Shown here piece after piece: positions 35,903-45,046 of a stretch of 53,724 nucleotides of DNA; position 1 is the first letter of the stretch; every line of letters begins with the position of its first letter. The stretch comes from Paenibacillus maysiensis. GTDB lineage: Bacteria > Bacillota > Bacilli > Paenibacillales > Paenibacillaceae. Below the pieces are notes generated by a model. It did no database searches and was not told the origin of the DNA. It saw only the letters and a program-made list of their open reading frames with translations. Position numbers and translations under genes: made by a program. Where the stretch lies: assembly GCF_000520815.1 (NCBI RefSeq), contig NZ_ASRY01000283.1, forward strand, positions 1-53,724, read 5' to 3'.

Positions 35903-36682
35903 GTGAACCAACATCAACCTCAACAACCCCCATCAACGCCAAATGAAGTAGCATCCACGCTGGAAGGCTGGTATGCACTTCACGATTTCCGATCCATCAA
36001 CTGGACGGCATGGAAAACAGCAGACGATGAAGAACGCGCCGGGGCGCTGGACGAGCTTCAAGAGTTTATGAAGGAATGGAGCGTTACCGAGGAAGCGGGT
36101 CAGGGCAGCTCTGCCGTATATACTGTAATCGGACAAAAGGCTGATTTTGTTATGTTACATCTACGCGAAACGCTGGAAGACCTCAACAAACTCGAAAATG
36201 AGTTTAACAAAACCACCTTTGCCAAATATACGACTAAAACCTACTCTTACGTGAGTGTGGTGGAGCTGAGCAACTATTTGAGCAAAGAAGAAGATCCGAT
36301 GCAAAATCCGCAAATTGTTGCACGTCTGAAGCCTATTTTGAACAAGGCTCGTTATATTTGCTTCTATCCGATGAACAAAAAACGCGATCTGGACGACAAC
36401 TGGTACATGCTTTCGATGGATGAGCGCCGCACTCTGATGCGCAGTCACGGTTTGATCGGACGCAGCTATGCTGGCAGAGTGAAGCAAATCATTTCCGGTT
36501 CTATCGGCTTCGACGATTGGGAATGGGGTGTCACGCTATTCGCCGACGACGCACTTCAATTTAAAAAGCTGATCTACGAAATGCGTTTTGACGAAGTCAG
36601 CGCCCGTTACGGCGAATTCGGCTCCTTCTATGTCGGCAGTGTCCTGAACGAAGAAACATTTGAAGACATGTTGAAGCTGTAA
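35903..36682 (+). CDS. hemQ: Coproheme decarboxylase HemQ (chlorite dismutase-like fold)
   Basis: A 259-aa enzyme of the coproporphyrin-dependent haem pathway of Gram-positives; it decarboxylates Fe-coproporphyrin III to haem b using peroxide. Conserved parts: [20 protein letters not shown] (with the catalytic tyrosine region), [20 protein letters not shown] with the proximal His, and the C-terminal [13 protein letters not shown] and [18 protein letters not shown]. The start is GTG 35903, eight bases after AAAAAGGAGTG; the open frame starts at 35861 without a ribosome site. Monocistronic, with a terminator at 36719-36766. Confidence 0.94.
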   Translation: MNQHQPQQPPSTPNEVASTLEGWYALHDFRSINWTAWKTADDEERAGALDELQEFMKEWSVTEEAGQGSSAVYTVIGQKADFVMLHLRETLEDLNKLENEFNKTTFAKYTTKTYSYVSVVELSNYLSKEEDPMQNPQIVARLKPILNKARYICFYPMNKKRDLDDNWYMLSMDERRTLMRSHGLIGRSYAGRVKQIISGSIGFDDWEWGVTLFADDALQFKKLIYEMRFDEVSARYGEFGSFYVGSVLNEETFEDMLKL

Positions 36683-36718
36683 AACGTAAATCACCAGAAG
36701 AATTTCAAAATAAACAGA

Positions 36719-36766
36719 CCAAGGATTTCGTGAACTCCCGCTATAGGGGCAACGGAATCCTTTTTT
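36719..36766 (+). terminator. Terminator of hemQ
   Basis: AAGGATTTCGT pairs with ACGGAATCCTT (one mismatch); the inner loop has CTCCCGCTATAGGGGC. A T-run follows. A second GC-rich hairpin with TTTTCTC read leftward, at about 36796-36822, may end the five-gene operon. Confidence 0.75.
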
Positions 36767-36944
36767 ATGTGCTTCAAAGCCGCACAAGATGAGAAAAGGC
36801 CCCCTCACGGGCGCCTGAAAAATCATATTCTTTGATATTAGTGTAAACACAGGTTCAACCACTACAGCAGCATCCTCGCTTTTTGCCAGCGAGACATGAA
36901 AACCTTTTTTCTAACCTTATTATTAACCAGCTATACCCGTTGAA

Positions 36945-38204
36945 TTACCCAACGGATATTCCCAATCGTTTAACCAAATCAGCCAGATCCTGACCTTTGA
37001 GCGCCCCTTCCACCAAAGCAGGCAACAAGGCTGGCGTGCAGGCAAAGCTTGGTGTACCATCTCTGGACAATTGCTTGGCCAGTCGCTTGTCATAGAAGGG
37101 CTGACCTTCATCCGACAAGGCGAGCAAACACATCGTTTTGACACCGGATTCTCTCATTTCACGCATACGCCGTACGAGTCTGGCTTGACTGCCGCCTTCG
37201 TATAAATCGGAAATTAAGATGAATAGCGTCTTTTTCGGTTCCTCGATAAACTGCTCACAGTACGCAACCGATTTATCAATATTCGTCCCGCCACCAAGCT
37301 GAATACCAAACAACATATCGACTGGATCATTGGCACATTGCTCCGTCAGGTCGACGACAGATGTATCAAAAGCGACAACTCTTGTATCGAGTGCAGGCAT
37401 ACTGGCGAAAATGGAAGCCGTAACCGATGCCCAGATAATGGATTCCGCCATGGAGCCGCTCTGGTCAATGTCCACAATGACCTTCCACTCCTTGCTGCGA
37501 CGGGCGCGATCAAAGTAATAAAATTTTTCAGGCACAATCTGGCGACGCTCGACGTCATAATGCTTTAGATTACGCTGGATGGTCCGTTTCCAGTCCAACC
37601 CGCTTAATGAGGGCAACGGGGAATGCTGTCTGCGGTTAATGGCCCCAGTGACCGCTCGGCGTAAATCATGCTCCAATCTTCTGACCAGCTCATCTACCAC
37701 AGACTGAATCAGCAGGCGGGCCGTTTCCTTCGTTTTCTCAGGAATTTTCCCTTTTAACGCCATTAATGTACCAACCATGCTAATGTCCGGCTTTACTTGT
37801 GACAGCACTTCCGGCTCAAATAATAGCTGCTTCCATCCTTTGCGCTCCATGGCATCATTTTGAATAATGGATACAACATCCTCCGGGAAAAAGGTACGTA
37901 CATCACCCAGCCATTTGGACAAGCGTGGAGCCGATGCCCCTGTACCACTGCCCGGAGCTCCCCTCCTACTTCCGGTGCCACTCTGTTCTCCCGAATAAGT
38001 GGAGGTATCATCATAAATGGCCGCTAACGCCTGATCCATAATCTGCTCGTCTTCCGTCAGTTCAATAGCTTCCCCACCGCCGCTGTTCCGCAACGACGGC
38101 TCGGCCGTCTGTCCCAAAATGAGCCGCCAACGGGATACTGCACGACGTTCATCTACTGCATCCATTTCTTTCGGTTGGGATTGATCTTCTCCGCTTATCG
38201 TCAT
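36945..38204 (-). CDS. VWA-domain protein, last gene of the SOS-box MoxR operon
   Basis: A 419-aa protein. Residues 1-95 are polar and low-complexity (Gly/Ser-rich at about 71-92), 100-230 are helical, and a von Willebrand A domain covers about 240-400. The MIDAS is complete: DQSGS (residues 247-251), a Thr in GGGTNIDKS and Asp in LISDLYEGG, so it can bind a metal and a partner. VWA proteins paired with MoxR ATPases act as substrate adaptors (RavA-ViaA, NorQ-NorD, CbbQ-CbbO). The ATG lies two bases after the DUF5682 stop. It resembles the E. coli YehP type, from memory of that cluster. Confidence 0.88.
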   Translation of the reverse strand: MTISGEDQSQPKEMDAVDERRAVSRWRLILGQTAEPSLRNSGGGEAIELTEDEQIMDQALAAIYDDTSTYSGEQSGTGSRRGAPGSGTGASAPRLSKWLGDVRTFFPEDVVSIIQNDAMERKGWKQLLFEPEVLSQVKPDISMVGTLMALKGKIPEKTKETARLLIQSVVDELVRRLEHDLRRAVTGAINRRQHSPLPSLSGLDWKRTIQRNLKHYDVERRQIVPEKFYYFDRARRSKEWKVIVDIDQSGSMAESIIWASVTASIFASMPALDTRVVAFDTSVVDLTEQCANDPVDMLFGIQLGGGTNIDKSVAYCEQFIEEPKKTLFILISDLYEGGSQARLVRRMREMRESGVKTMCLLALSDEGQPFYDKRLAKQLSRDGTPSFACTPALLPALVEGALKGQDLADLVKRLGISVG

Positions 38205-38206
38205 CC

Positions 38207-40534
38207 CTAAAAATCCTCAAAATCAAAATCATTCAAGTCATCAAGCATTTTCGCCTCGTCCTCCCTCAGCTCTTGCGTCAATACTTCCGCTGCCTGCTCT
38301 GTATTCACACCCCATAGCTCGCCTAACAGCTCAGCAATCATCGTTTTTTCACCGGAATTAAATACACTAAAAGCTCGGCGCAAAAATACAAGAGCTCGTA
38401 CAAATTCATCCTCGTCCAAAGCGCCGATATACTCATTTAGCTGCTCCCACAAACTCATGCGGGACAGCAGTACATATCGGTTACGCATGGATAAGCCTTC
38501 AAACCAGCCTGCCCCCAGATCAGCAGGTACACCCGGCGACAACCGACGCGATACCTCAGCGGCGCATTCTTCACGGGTCAGCTCATTCCGTTCCAGGAGC
38601 AACGCACAGGCAAAGCCTGAGCATTTGGGGTTAAGGTCATCCCGTGCAGCGAGATGATGCAGTTCCTGTATCCATAACTCCTGGTCGACCTGCTCACTAT
38701 GATCCAGAGCGATACGGTTGAGTTGCTGAATCGCTTCTACCATGTCCACAGCCACCGTATCACTGCAATGACTGGAATCAGTGAGGAACAGGCAGGACCT
38801 CATAAATAACTGCTCCAAAAGCGGTACAAGCAGCGAAGTATCCATTCGCCGGATGTCGCCATAACGAATAAGGGTCGATAACCCTTTAGCCGCAGCTGCC
38901 ATTTGTATGACATCCTGCTGATCGGCTGCCAAGCGCTGTAGATTTTTTCTACCGTTTTCTAATTGAGCCACCATACCGCATTCGCAAGCAATCAGAATCA
39001 GTTGTGAAGCCTCGGCAATCGTTTGGCAGGCGTCCAGCTTCTGCTGCATGACATAAGCGGCCGCGACCTCCACCGTTTCGCCCAGCAGCGTAGATTCAAC
39101 AACCTGTATTTCGGTCTCCGGGGACCATTGAACTACCCAATGCTCCGCCCATGTCGCCTGCTCCTGACCCACTGATCTGAACTGGGCAAAAGGAATGTCC
39201 AGCAACTTTAAACGATGTAGCAAAAAAGAACGGTTCAAGTCCAAATACGCGGATGCCTCAGAGCTGGCGCGTCGGTTCTCCCGTAGATCCAGCATCAAGT
39301 CTGTTGCTACAGTCGTTTTGTACTTGGTCAGCTTCAAGCTTTTGAATAAACGGTTCAAGTCATCCTGAAGCGGCGTCTGACTGACACCTTCCGCCAGCTG
39401 TCCAATCGCCGTCCCTACATTTAACTCTGACAAAGCTTCCGCCACGACAGACAGATCGCCATGACCAAGCAAGGTCTGAGCCGCATCACGCAAGTCCCTC
39501 AGCACCGGGGCACTTCCGCCACGGAGCGCGGATAGGGATTGCGCCATTCTCACCGCTTCAATGACCTCGGCGGTGGAGCGATGCGTCCCTTTTTGCCGTA
39601 ATTGGCGAGCAACAGATGATAAGTACTCATGAGGAAGCTCGTCTAATGTTCCCTGTTGCATCCGGCTCCACATCATTTCAAAATAATGGGGCGCATGATT
39701 TCCTGCCCCGTAGCCGGACATGGAGGATAATTTATAATACGAATAAGGCATGAGCGTTAGACGTGTGGCACGCGTGGGCAAACATTTCAATTCCTCATCC
39801 ATCATGCTGTGAGACAAATCAGCAAGAGCCGCCGCGTGGTAGGCACCACAGATGACGACAATACGCTCTGGTTCATGCCCTGCTGTGATGGCCTCTTTAA
39901 TTTTACGACGCATATACGACTCGCGAATCGCGTTATAAGCAAATTCGTGTACGGCTGAGACACGCTCAACTTCCTCTGTTAAAGCACGTACATGAGATGA
40001 AAAGGCAAGAATCGCTTCCCGATATGCCCCTTGATTTAAATTGTGTTCATAATTCCGTTCCCAGTACATATCATAGTCGTCCTCACCAGAAAGGGCAGCG
40101 ATTCGATCATAGATCGACGAAGACGTTATATGTTCTGCTTGAACTGGAGTATCCGCATCTTTGAGCGTCTGTCTTCGCAGATCTTCCAGTCCGATCATGA
40201 CGGATGAAGGTAAATCGATAAATGCACACATCGCATGATGTGCGTTGGCCCATTTCATTGCTTGATATTCCGGTGAGTAGGAAGCAAATGGCCATAAAGC
40301 CGTTCGTACAGGCAAATCACTTGTAAAAGCAAGCAAGGCTACAGGCGGGCGGGTTGCCTGCTCAGCCAGATGCCTGATTTCTTCTGTCGCATCGGACGGT
40401 CCCTCAATGAGAACAGCAGTCGGGCGAATATGATTTAATTCATCCAGTAGATGCTTGGCACCGCCGGGGGAAAGATGCCGCACGCCAAATATATGCACGC
40501 CTACTTGCTCTACGGCTCCGCCATTCATGCTCAC
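38207..40534 (-). CDS. DUF5682-family protein with a TIKI/TraB/EreA/ChaN-like hydrolase N-terminus
   Basis: A 775-aa protein. The N-terminal ~240 residues carry GVRH (17-20), Glu44 in LIEGP, a RESYM segment (204-208) and GAYH (230-233). This is the GX2H...E...GX2H pattern, with an R-D/E-x-x-M signature, of the TIKI/TraB/EreA/ChaN superfamily of putative metal-dependent hydrolases or proteases. The rest (250-775) is helical, of unknown fold, with an acidic end (DDLNDFDFEDF). The start is GTG 40534, overlapping the MoxR stop (GTGA) with AAGGAG upstream. Family name from the gene neighbourhood and length; the fold assignment is mine from motifs. Confidence 0.8.
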   Translation of the reverse strand: MSMNGGAVEQVGVHIFGVRHLSPGGAKHLLDELNHIRPTAVLIEGPSDATEEIRHLAEQATRPPVALLAFTSDLPVRTALWPFASYSPEYQAMKWANAHHAMCAFIDLPSSVMIGLEDLRRQTLKDADTPVQAEHITSSSIYDRIAALSGEDDYDMYWERNYEHNLNQGAYREAILAFSSHVRALTEEVERVSAVHEFAYNAIRESYMRRKIKEAITAGHEPERIVVICGAYHAAALADLSHSMMDEELKCLPTRATRLTLMPYSYYKLSSMSGYGAGNHAPHYFEMMWSRMQQGTLDELPHEYLSSVARQLRQKGTHRSTAEVIEAVRMAQSLSALRGGSAPVLRDLRDAAQTLLGHGDLSVVAEALSELNVGTAIGQLAEGVSQTPLQDDLNRLFKSLKLTKYKTTVATDLMLDLRENRRASSEASAYLDLNRSFLLHRLKLLDIPFAQFRSVGQEQATWAEHWVVQWSPETEIQVVESTLLGETVEVAAAYVMQQKLDACQTIAEASQLILIACECGMVAQLENGRKNLQRLAADQQDVIQMAAAAKGLSTLIRYGDIRRMDTSLLVPLLEQLFMRSCLFLTDSSHCSDTVAVDMVEAIQQLNRIALDHSEQVDQELWIQELHHLAARDDLNPKCSGFACALLLERNELTREECAAEVSRRLSPGVPADLGAGWFEGLSMRNRYVLLSRMSLWEQLNEYIGALDEDEFVRALVFLRRAFSVFNSGEKTMIAELLGELWGVNTEQAAEVLTQELREDEAKMLDDLNDFDFEDF

Positions 40535-41637
40535 CCGTTAATCTCCTTGCATGCTTTATACAGTCCGCGCCACTCCGCACCCCGTTTTTTCATCACCTGA
40601 TCCAGATATTCTTTCCACACGAGCTGATCCTTCTCGTCATCCTTGACGATTGCCCCCTGAAGCCCTGCTGCCAGATCTTCATCCGTCAATTCTCCACTGC
40701 CAAAGCTGGCTGCCAGTGCCATGCTATTTGTCAGCAATGAGATCGCTTCTGCCGTCGAAATGACACCTGTGGGCGATTTCACCTTATCCTTTTTATCAAT
40801 CGTCATACCGCTGCGTAATTCACGGAAGATGGTCACAACTTTATGTAAAGCTTCGTCTGCTGGAGCAGCCGCCTGTAAGTCATAAGCCGATGCGATTTCA
40901 CCGACCCTTTTTTTGACAATCTCCATCTCGGTTTCGAGAGTAGAAGGCGCAGGTAACACGATAATATTAAAGCGGCGCTTTAACGCTGCCGACATTTCAT
41001 TAACCCCGCGATCACGCGTATTGGCTGTCGCAATAATGGAGAAGCCTTTACGTGCATTCATCTCCTTGCCCAGCTCGGGTACCGAAATTGTTTTTTCAGA
41101 TAAAATGGAAATGAGCGCATCCTGCACCTCGGAGGCACATCTGGAAATTTCTTCAAAACGCGCAATCCCCCCCTTCTCCATTGCACGCATAATCGGACTT
41201 TGCACCAACGCTTCCGGCGTCGGTCCATTCGCCAGCAGCATGGCATAGTTCCACGAATAGCGTACATGCTCCTCGCTTGTACCTGCCGTGCCCTGCACCA
41301 CCAGACCGGAATGACCGTAGATCGCAGCAGACAGATTCTCGGACAGCCATGATTTGGCGGTGCCCGGTTCCCCGATCAGCATCAATGCCCGATCCGTCAC
41401 CAAAGTAGCAATCGCCATTTCTATCAGACGTCGGTTGCCGATATATTTGGGTGTGATTTCAGTTTTGCCCGCTTTTCCGCCTGTAATAAAGGTCAGCACC
41501 GCTTGAGGCGACATTTGCCACCCTGCCGGAATTCTCCCCTTATCATGCTGACGCAACGCCTCCAATTCATGCTCATACAAACGCTCGGCTGGTTGCCTCA
41601 TCATATCCTGCAATGGTTCCTGTACATTTTCCGTCAT
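40531..41637 (-). CDS. MoxR-family AAA+ ATPase of the five-gene operon
   Basis: A 368-aa AAA+ ATPase. Walker A is GEPGTAKS (residues 89-96). The Walker B position reads RFEEISR (160-166), with Glu where MoxR proteins usually have Asp before the catalytic Glu. Sensor 1 is TANTRDRG (Asn206) and the arginine finger region ALKRRFN (218-224). MoxR ATPases use ATP to remodel partner proteins with VWA adaptors; the VWA gene lies two genes downstream. Its ATG overlaps the HEAT gene stop by four bases. Similar to YehL of E. coli in type. Confidence 0.88.
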   Translation of the reverse strand: MTENVQEPLQDMMRQPAERLYEHELEALRQHDKGRIPAGWQMSPQAVLTFITGGKAGKTEITPKYIGNRRLIEMAIATLVTDRALMLIGEPGTAKSWLSENLSAAIYGHSGLVVQGTAGTSEEHVRYSWNYAMLLANGPTPEALVQSPIMRAMEKGGIARFEEISRCASEVQDALISILSEKTISVPELGKEMNARKGFSIIATANTRDRGVNEMSAALKRRFNIIVLPAPSTLETEMEIVKKRVGEIASAYDLQAAAPADEALHKVVTIFRELRSGMTIDKKDKVKSPTGVISTAEAISLLTNSMALAASFGSGELTDEDLAAGLQGAIVKDDEKDQLVWKEYLDQVMKKRGAEWRGLYKACKEING

Positions 41638-43493
41638 GCTCTCATCCCTTTCAGTGTTTCCGTTATATAGGCAAGCTGCTTTTTGGCTTCATGATAATGT
41701 CGGGACTGAGCCTCTTCCACCTGTTCTGCTGCCTCAGGAGGCAACTGTAGCAGCTGGTTAAACCAATACGGCTGCAATATATAGCAATCCTTGTTACGCT
41801 TATCTCCCAAAATCGTAAGCAGCAAGTCGTTTTTCTCCTTGGCCAAAATACCCGTCCGCTCCAGTGCCTTCAACAAGAGATAGCTCCAGCTATTGCGGAA
41901 TTCGGGATTTTTCTTTAATTTATCACGTAAAAATGCCTGACTCTCCGGATGATCCGCACGTGCAAATCCGGCTGCCAATTCCAGCTCGTCCTGTTCGATC
42001 ACCCAATCTAGCCAACGGGGGTCCCAACGCAGTTGAACTTCCTCCTGCGGAAGAAGCTCCCATACATTCAACAGATGCGGATAATCGTAATCCTCAAAAG
42101 GCAAGGAATAATACTCGCTGGTTTGTTGAATGATGTAGGAAGATAAGGTCTGTACCAGCTTTTGACGTCTTACCTTGGCTTCTCGGATTACTTTCGATTT
42201 CCACTTTAATTCGGTATTCCCGGCATAGCGTTCATACAATTGCGCCGGGGATAATTGTCGGTAAGCAGAACGGAAGGCATAAGGCAGATACTGCATGTTG
42301 CGCTCCTCCATCTGAAACAGCAAGTCCAATACATCCTCTGAATCTATGTTTTCCGTATGATCCAGCGCATGATTAATGAGTACATGCCAGCCAATCGCAT
42401 TAAAATGCTCTGAATCTTTTAATACAGATATATATATTTCATCCAGTAGCGGACTGGTTTGATCTATAAATACAGCACACAAGTACTCTATCTTTTTCGA
42501 AAGCTTGTCCAGCTTCTTCGCATCGGTTTTCAGCTCAAAGGACGCGTGCAAATCCTCCTTGAAATCCAAGGCTAGCTTTTCCTTAAGTGCTTCGGACAAA
42601 TGGGCACGTAGCGCCAGCGTCACCAACTCGATATCTTTACTGGAAAAGGCTTCGTATAATCGTTCCTGGGCTGCAATAGAATCGCTCTGTGCCAGAGCAG
42701 CATAAGCGGCTTCACGGATAGGCTTCTTCTTATCTCCGCTCCATTCCAATAACGACTCCACATACGATTCCTGACCTGCCAAAAATCCGATAGCCGTCGT
42801 TCTTACATCATTGGAGCCGGATGCTGCCGCCTCATAAATTACTTCCTGTGAGCCTTCCTTATCGATACTGCCAATGACCGACAACTTGCGTGACTCCAGT
42901 TTGCCACCGTGCGCATCGAGGGTTTGCAGCAAATGGGGAACAATCGGTTTGCCATACGAAGGCAGAATCTTATTCATGGCGAACTCGGCAATTTCTATAT
43001 ACGGGTCTTCAAGTGCTCTGATCGCCAACGGAATCAGGCGTAAATCCTGAAAAAGACCTTCCTTATACGCATTCGTCACAATCTCATACCGTCCGCCCCC
43101 GGTCGTCGTCAAAGCTTCCTGTACGGCGGCTATTTGCCGATAAGAATAAGCGCTGGAAGTATCCAGCGAACGGGTTTCCACCCTTACCAGCTTCCCTTCC
43201 GTTGCTGTGCTCCCCTGTGTCCGTAATACTGAAGTAAGCAGCAAAGCAAGCTCCTGCAAGCGTCTTGCCGACAACGTAGAAGCTTCGGCTTCTGCTGACG
43301 GATAAGATACATCCGGCGTAATAAGCGCGGCTATTCCTTCGCCAATACGCTTGAACACAGGCGCTCTCTCGCCTAATTGCTGCACACGCGGCAGTAATTT
43401 CTTCAACCTGAAATCATCGGAAGCCAGTTCACTGCCTGCAATATATAATCGGCGTACTTCACTGTACACCTCCTGTAATAATACGGTACTCAT
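41634..43493 (-). CDS. HEAT-repeat-like helical protein of the five-gene operon
   Basis: A 619-aa, almost all-helical protein with no known catalytic motif. Residues ~125-320 show helical pairs typical of HEAT repeats, for instance LIPLAIRALEDPYIEIAEFA, LGLL-type turns, then DVRTTAIGFLAG and PIREAAYAALAQ, each with the conserved Asp/Arg-Ala pattern. The C-terminal half (from about 350) is divergent helical. HEAT arrays serve as scaffolds for protein or DNA binding. The ATG at 43493 has AGGAGGG eight bases upstream; an earlier in-frame ATG at 43514 is less likely. It sits 39 bases after the SWIM gene and overlaps the MoxR gene. Not recognised as a named family. Confidence 0.8.
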   Translation of the reverse strand: MSTVLLQEVYSEVRRLYIAGSELASDDFRLKKLLPRVQQLGERAPVFKRIGEGIAALITPDVSYPSAEAEASTLSARRLQELALLLTSVLRTQGSTATEGKLVRVETRSLDTSSAYSYRQIAAVQEALTTTGGGRYEIVTNAYKEGLFQDLRLIPLAIRALEDPYIEIAEFAMNKILPSYGKPIVPHLLQTLDAHGGKLESRKLSVIGSIDKEGSQEVIYEAAASGSNDVRTTAIGFLAGQESYVESLLEWSGDKKKPIREAAYAALAQSDSIAAQERLYEAFSSKDIELVTLALRAHLSEALKEKLALDFKEDLHASFELKTDAKKLDKLSKKIEYLCAVFIDQTSPLLDEIYISVLKDSEHFNAIGWHVLINHALDHTENIDSEDVLDLLFQMEERNMQYLPYAFRSAYRQLSPAQLYERYAGNTELKWKSKVIREAKVRRQKLVQTLSSYIIQQTSEYYSLPFEDYDYPHLLNVWELLPQEEVQLRWDPRWLDWVIEQDELELAAGFARADHPESQAFLRDKLKKNPEFRNSWSYLLLKALERTGILAKEKNDLLLTILGDKRNKDCYILQPYWFNQLLQLPPEAAEQVEEAQSRHYHEAKKQLAYITETLKGMRA

Positions 43494-43532
43494 AAGATCC
43501 CTCCTGATATGCATAGTTGAGATAAAGCCGGA

Positions 43533-44993
43533 TCAATATAATAGTCGCGTGATCTGCTGGTCCTTAATGATCGTCAAAGGCTGGAATACCAATCGGCCGG
43601 TATCCATTTGGTGCTCGAATACACCGAACAAAGTCATGTCTGTTAGTTGTGCTTCCGGTACATAAGGTAATAAATCAACAGTCCCCGGAAGGTTTACAGA
43701 AATATCAGCCAGTATCAGTTGCTGCCCCTGTTCATCCGCTACCACCCACGTACCATCCTCAGCCTGCTGAATTTCATTTGCATAAATCAATACAGCTGGA
43801 TGAGGGTCTGCCAATGGGTTTTTGAGCTGATTTTTCACAATTTTCAGTACCTCACTGTAGCTATGCGCACCTTGCTTGGCAACGGCTTGTACATCCTCAG
43901 CCGTAGATTGTCTGCTCGTCATGCCGTCCCAGCGTACTCTGGGATTAAGGTCACCCGGATAGATGTACAGTGTGTCTACACAGGCCACATCAAAAAAGCT
44001 GTCTTCCTCCCGCATAAGCTTGGCCGCCTTATAGGGACGATATTGTAACGTCCGGCGTACAAGGCCTGTGGACAGCTCGAACCAGTACCCCAGATCCACA
44101 TATTCCTGCCTCGCCGCATCGTCGTAGCTGACAAAGGATAGCTGAATCAGTTCAGCCTGTTCCGTTACGCGGTTCACTTCCTTCAACTCGCTAAGCTGCC
44201 ACGCATGACCCAGCCACTCCTCAATGGTGGATTCATGATCGAGGGCCAGTTCCGGATCATCCAGTTTGGCTTGCAAGTGTTGACGCCCTTTCTTAATCAG
44301 GGCATGTATTCGGGTGAATTGCCCGATGATATATGTATAATGGTGCTCCCGTTGAGCAGCGTCAGATAAGAGCAATGAAAGGCGGCGCAGCTCATTTTGC
44401 GCGCCCGATAAATAATAATTGCCCATCTGCTTCACATGATCCTGAATACTTTTGACCATTTTGCTATCGACAGTTGCCAGACCGTCACGAATGAGAGACA
44501 ACGTAAGCTTTTCCAGGGTATCCAGACCATCCAGCTGGGATTGCACCTTTTTCTTGAGCGCATTTTTGCTGGCGGTGGGTTTCCGTTTCTTTTTGGCCTC
44601 AGATTCCTCTGGAGCCGCAGCGATGGCCTGAGCCTGCTTTTCTTCGCGCTTTTCTATTTTTTCACGTTTAGCCACGATGTCTTCCGGTATTTCGGCTATA
44701 TCAAACGTATTCCCTGCCACGTAGGCATACAGCATCCCAAGAGCATGCTTGCACGGAAACTGGCGGCTGGGGCAATTACAGCGAAATACAGGCTTTTCTT
44801 GCTGTATAAAATCGGCGGAGCATATATAATTCGTGCTGCCACTGCCGGAGCATTCAGCGAATAATAGCGTGCCATCCGAGGATTGATGGAGATGGACGAA
44901 CTTTTTCTTCTTGATAAGTCCTTGAGCATTCTTTATCGCTGCCGCGTTGGGAGCCAAAGCATCTACATATGATTCCGTCATTTCAAGCGTCAT
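43533..44993 (-). CDS. SWIM zinc-finger protein, first gene of the SOS-box operon
   Basis: A 486-aa protein. The SWIM zinc ligands are CxCx6CxH: Cys72, Cys74, Cys81 and His83 in CNCPSRQFPCKHALGM. SWIM fingers bind DNA or proteins. A lysine/alanine/glutamate-rich coiled stretch (about 108-155, KREKIEKREEKQAQAIAAAP) follows, then a large C-terminal domain of unknown fold. The arrangement resembles YehQ of E. coli. AAGGAGTAATCCT precedes the ATG, about 28 bases after the predicted transcript start. It heads the operon behind the LexA box at 45033-45046. Confidence 0.88.
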   Translation of the reverse strand: MTLEMTESYVDALAPNAAAIKNAQGLIKKKKFVHLHQSSDGTLLFAECSGSGSTNYICSADFIQQEKPVFRCNCPSRQFPCKHALGMLYAYVAGNTFDIAEIPEDIVAKREKIEKREEKQAQAIAAAPEESEAKKKRKPTASKNALKKKVQSQLDGLDTLEKLTLSLIRDGLATVDSKMVKSIQDHVKQMGNYYLSGAQNELRRLSLLLSDAAQREHHYTYIIGQFTRIHALIKKGRQHLQAKLDDPELALDHESTIEEWLGHAWQLSELKEVNRVTEQAELIQLSFVSYDDAARQEYVDLGYWFELSTGLVRRTLQYRPYKAAKLMREEDSFFDVACVDTLYIYPGDLNPRVRWDGMTSRQSTAEDVQAVAKQGAHSYSEVLKIVKNQLKNPLADPHPAVLIYANEIQQAEDGTWVVADEQGQQLILADISVNLPGTVDLLPYVPEAQLTDMTLFGVFEHQMDTGRLVFQPLTIIKDQQITRLLY

Positions 44994-45027
44994 AGGATTA
45001 CTCCTTCTACATAAGATGTGTCCTTAT

Positions 45028-45046
45028 ATTATAGAACATTTGTTCG
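45028..45046 (-). promoter_or_regulatory. LexA (SOS) box overlapping the -10 of the five-gene operon
   Basis: Read leftward, CGAACAAATGTTCT (45046-45033) matches the Gram-positive SOS consensus CGAACRNRYGTTYC at 13 of 14 positions. Its last T is also the first base of a perfect -10 TATAAT (45033-45028). The -35 is weak (TTATGT 17 bases upstream). Bound LexA would cover the promoter, so the operon should rise after DNA damage. The transcript start would be near 45021. Confidence 0.75.
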
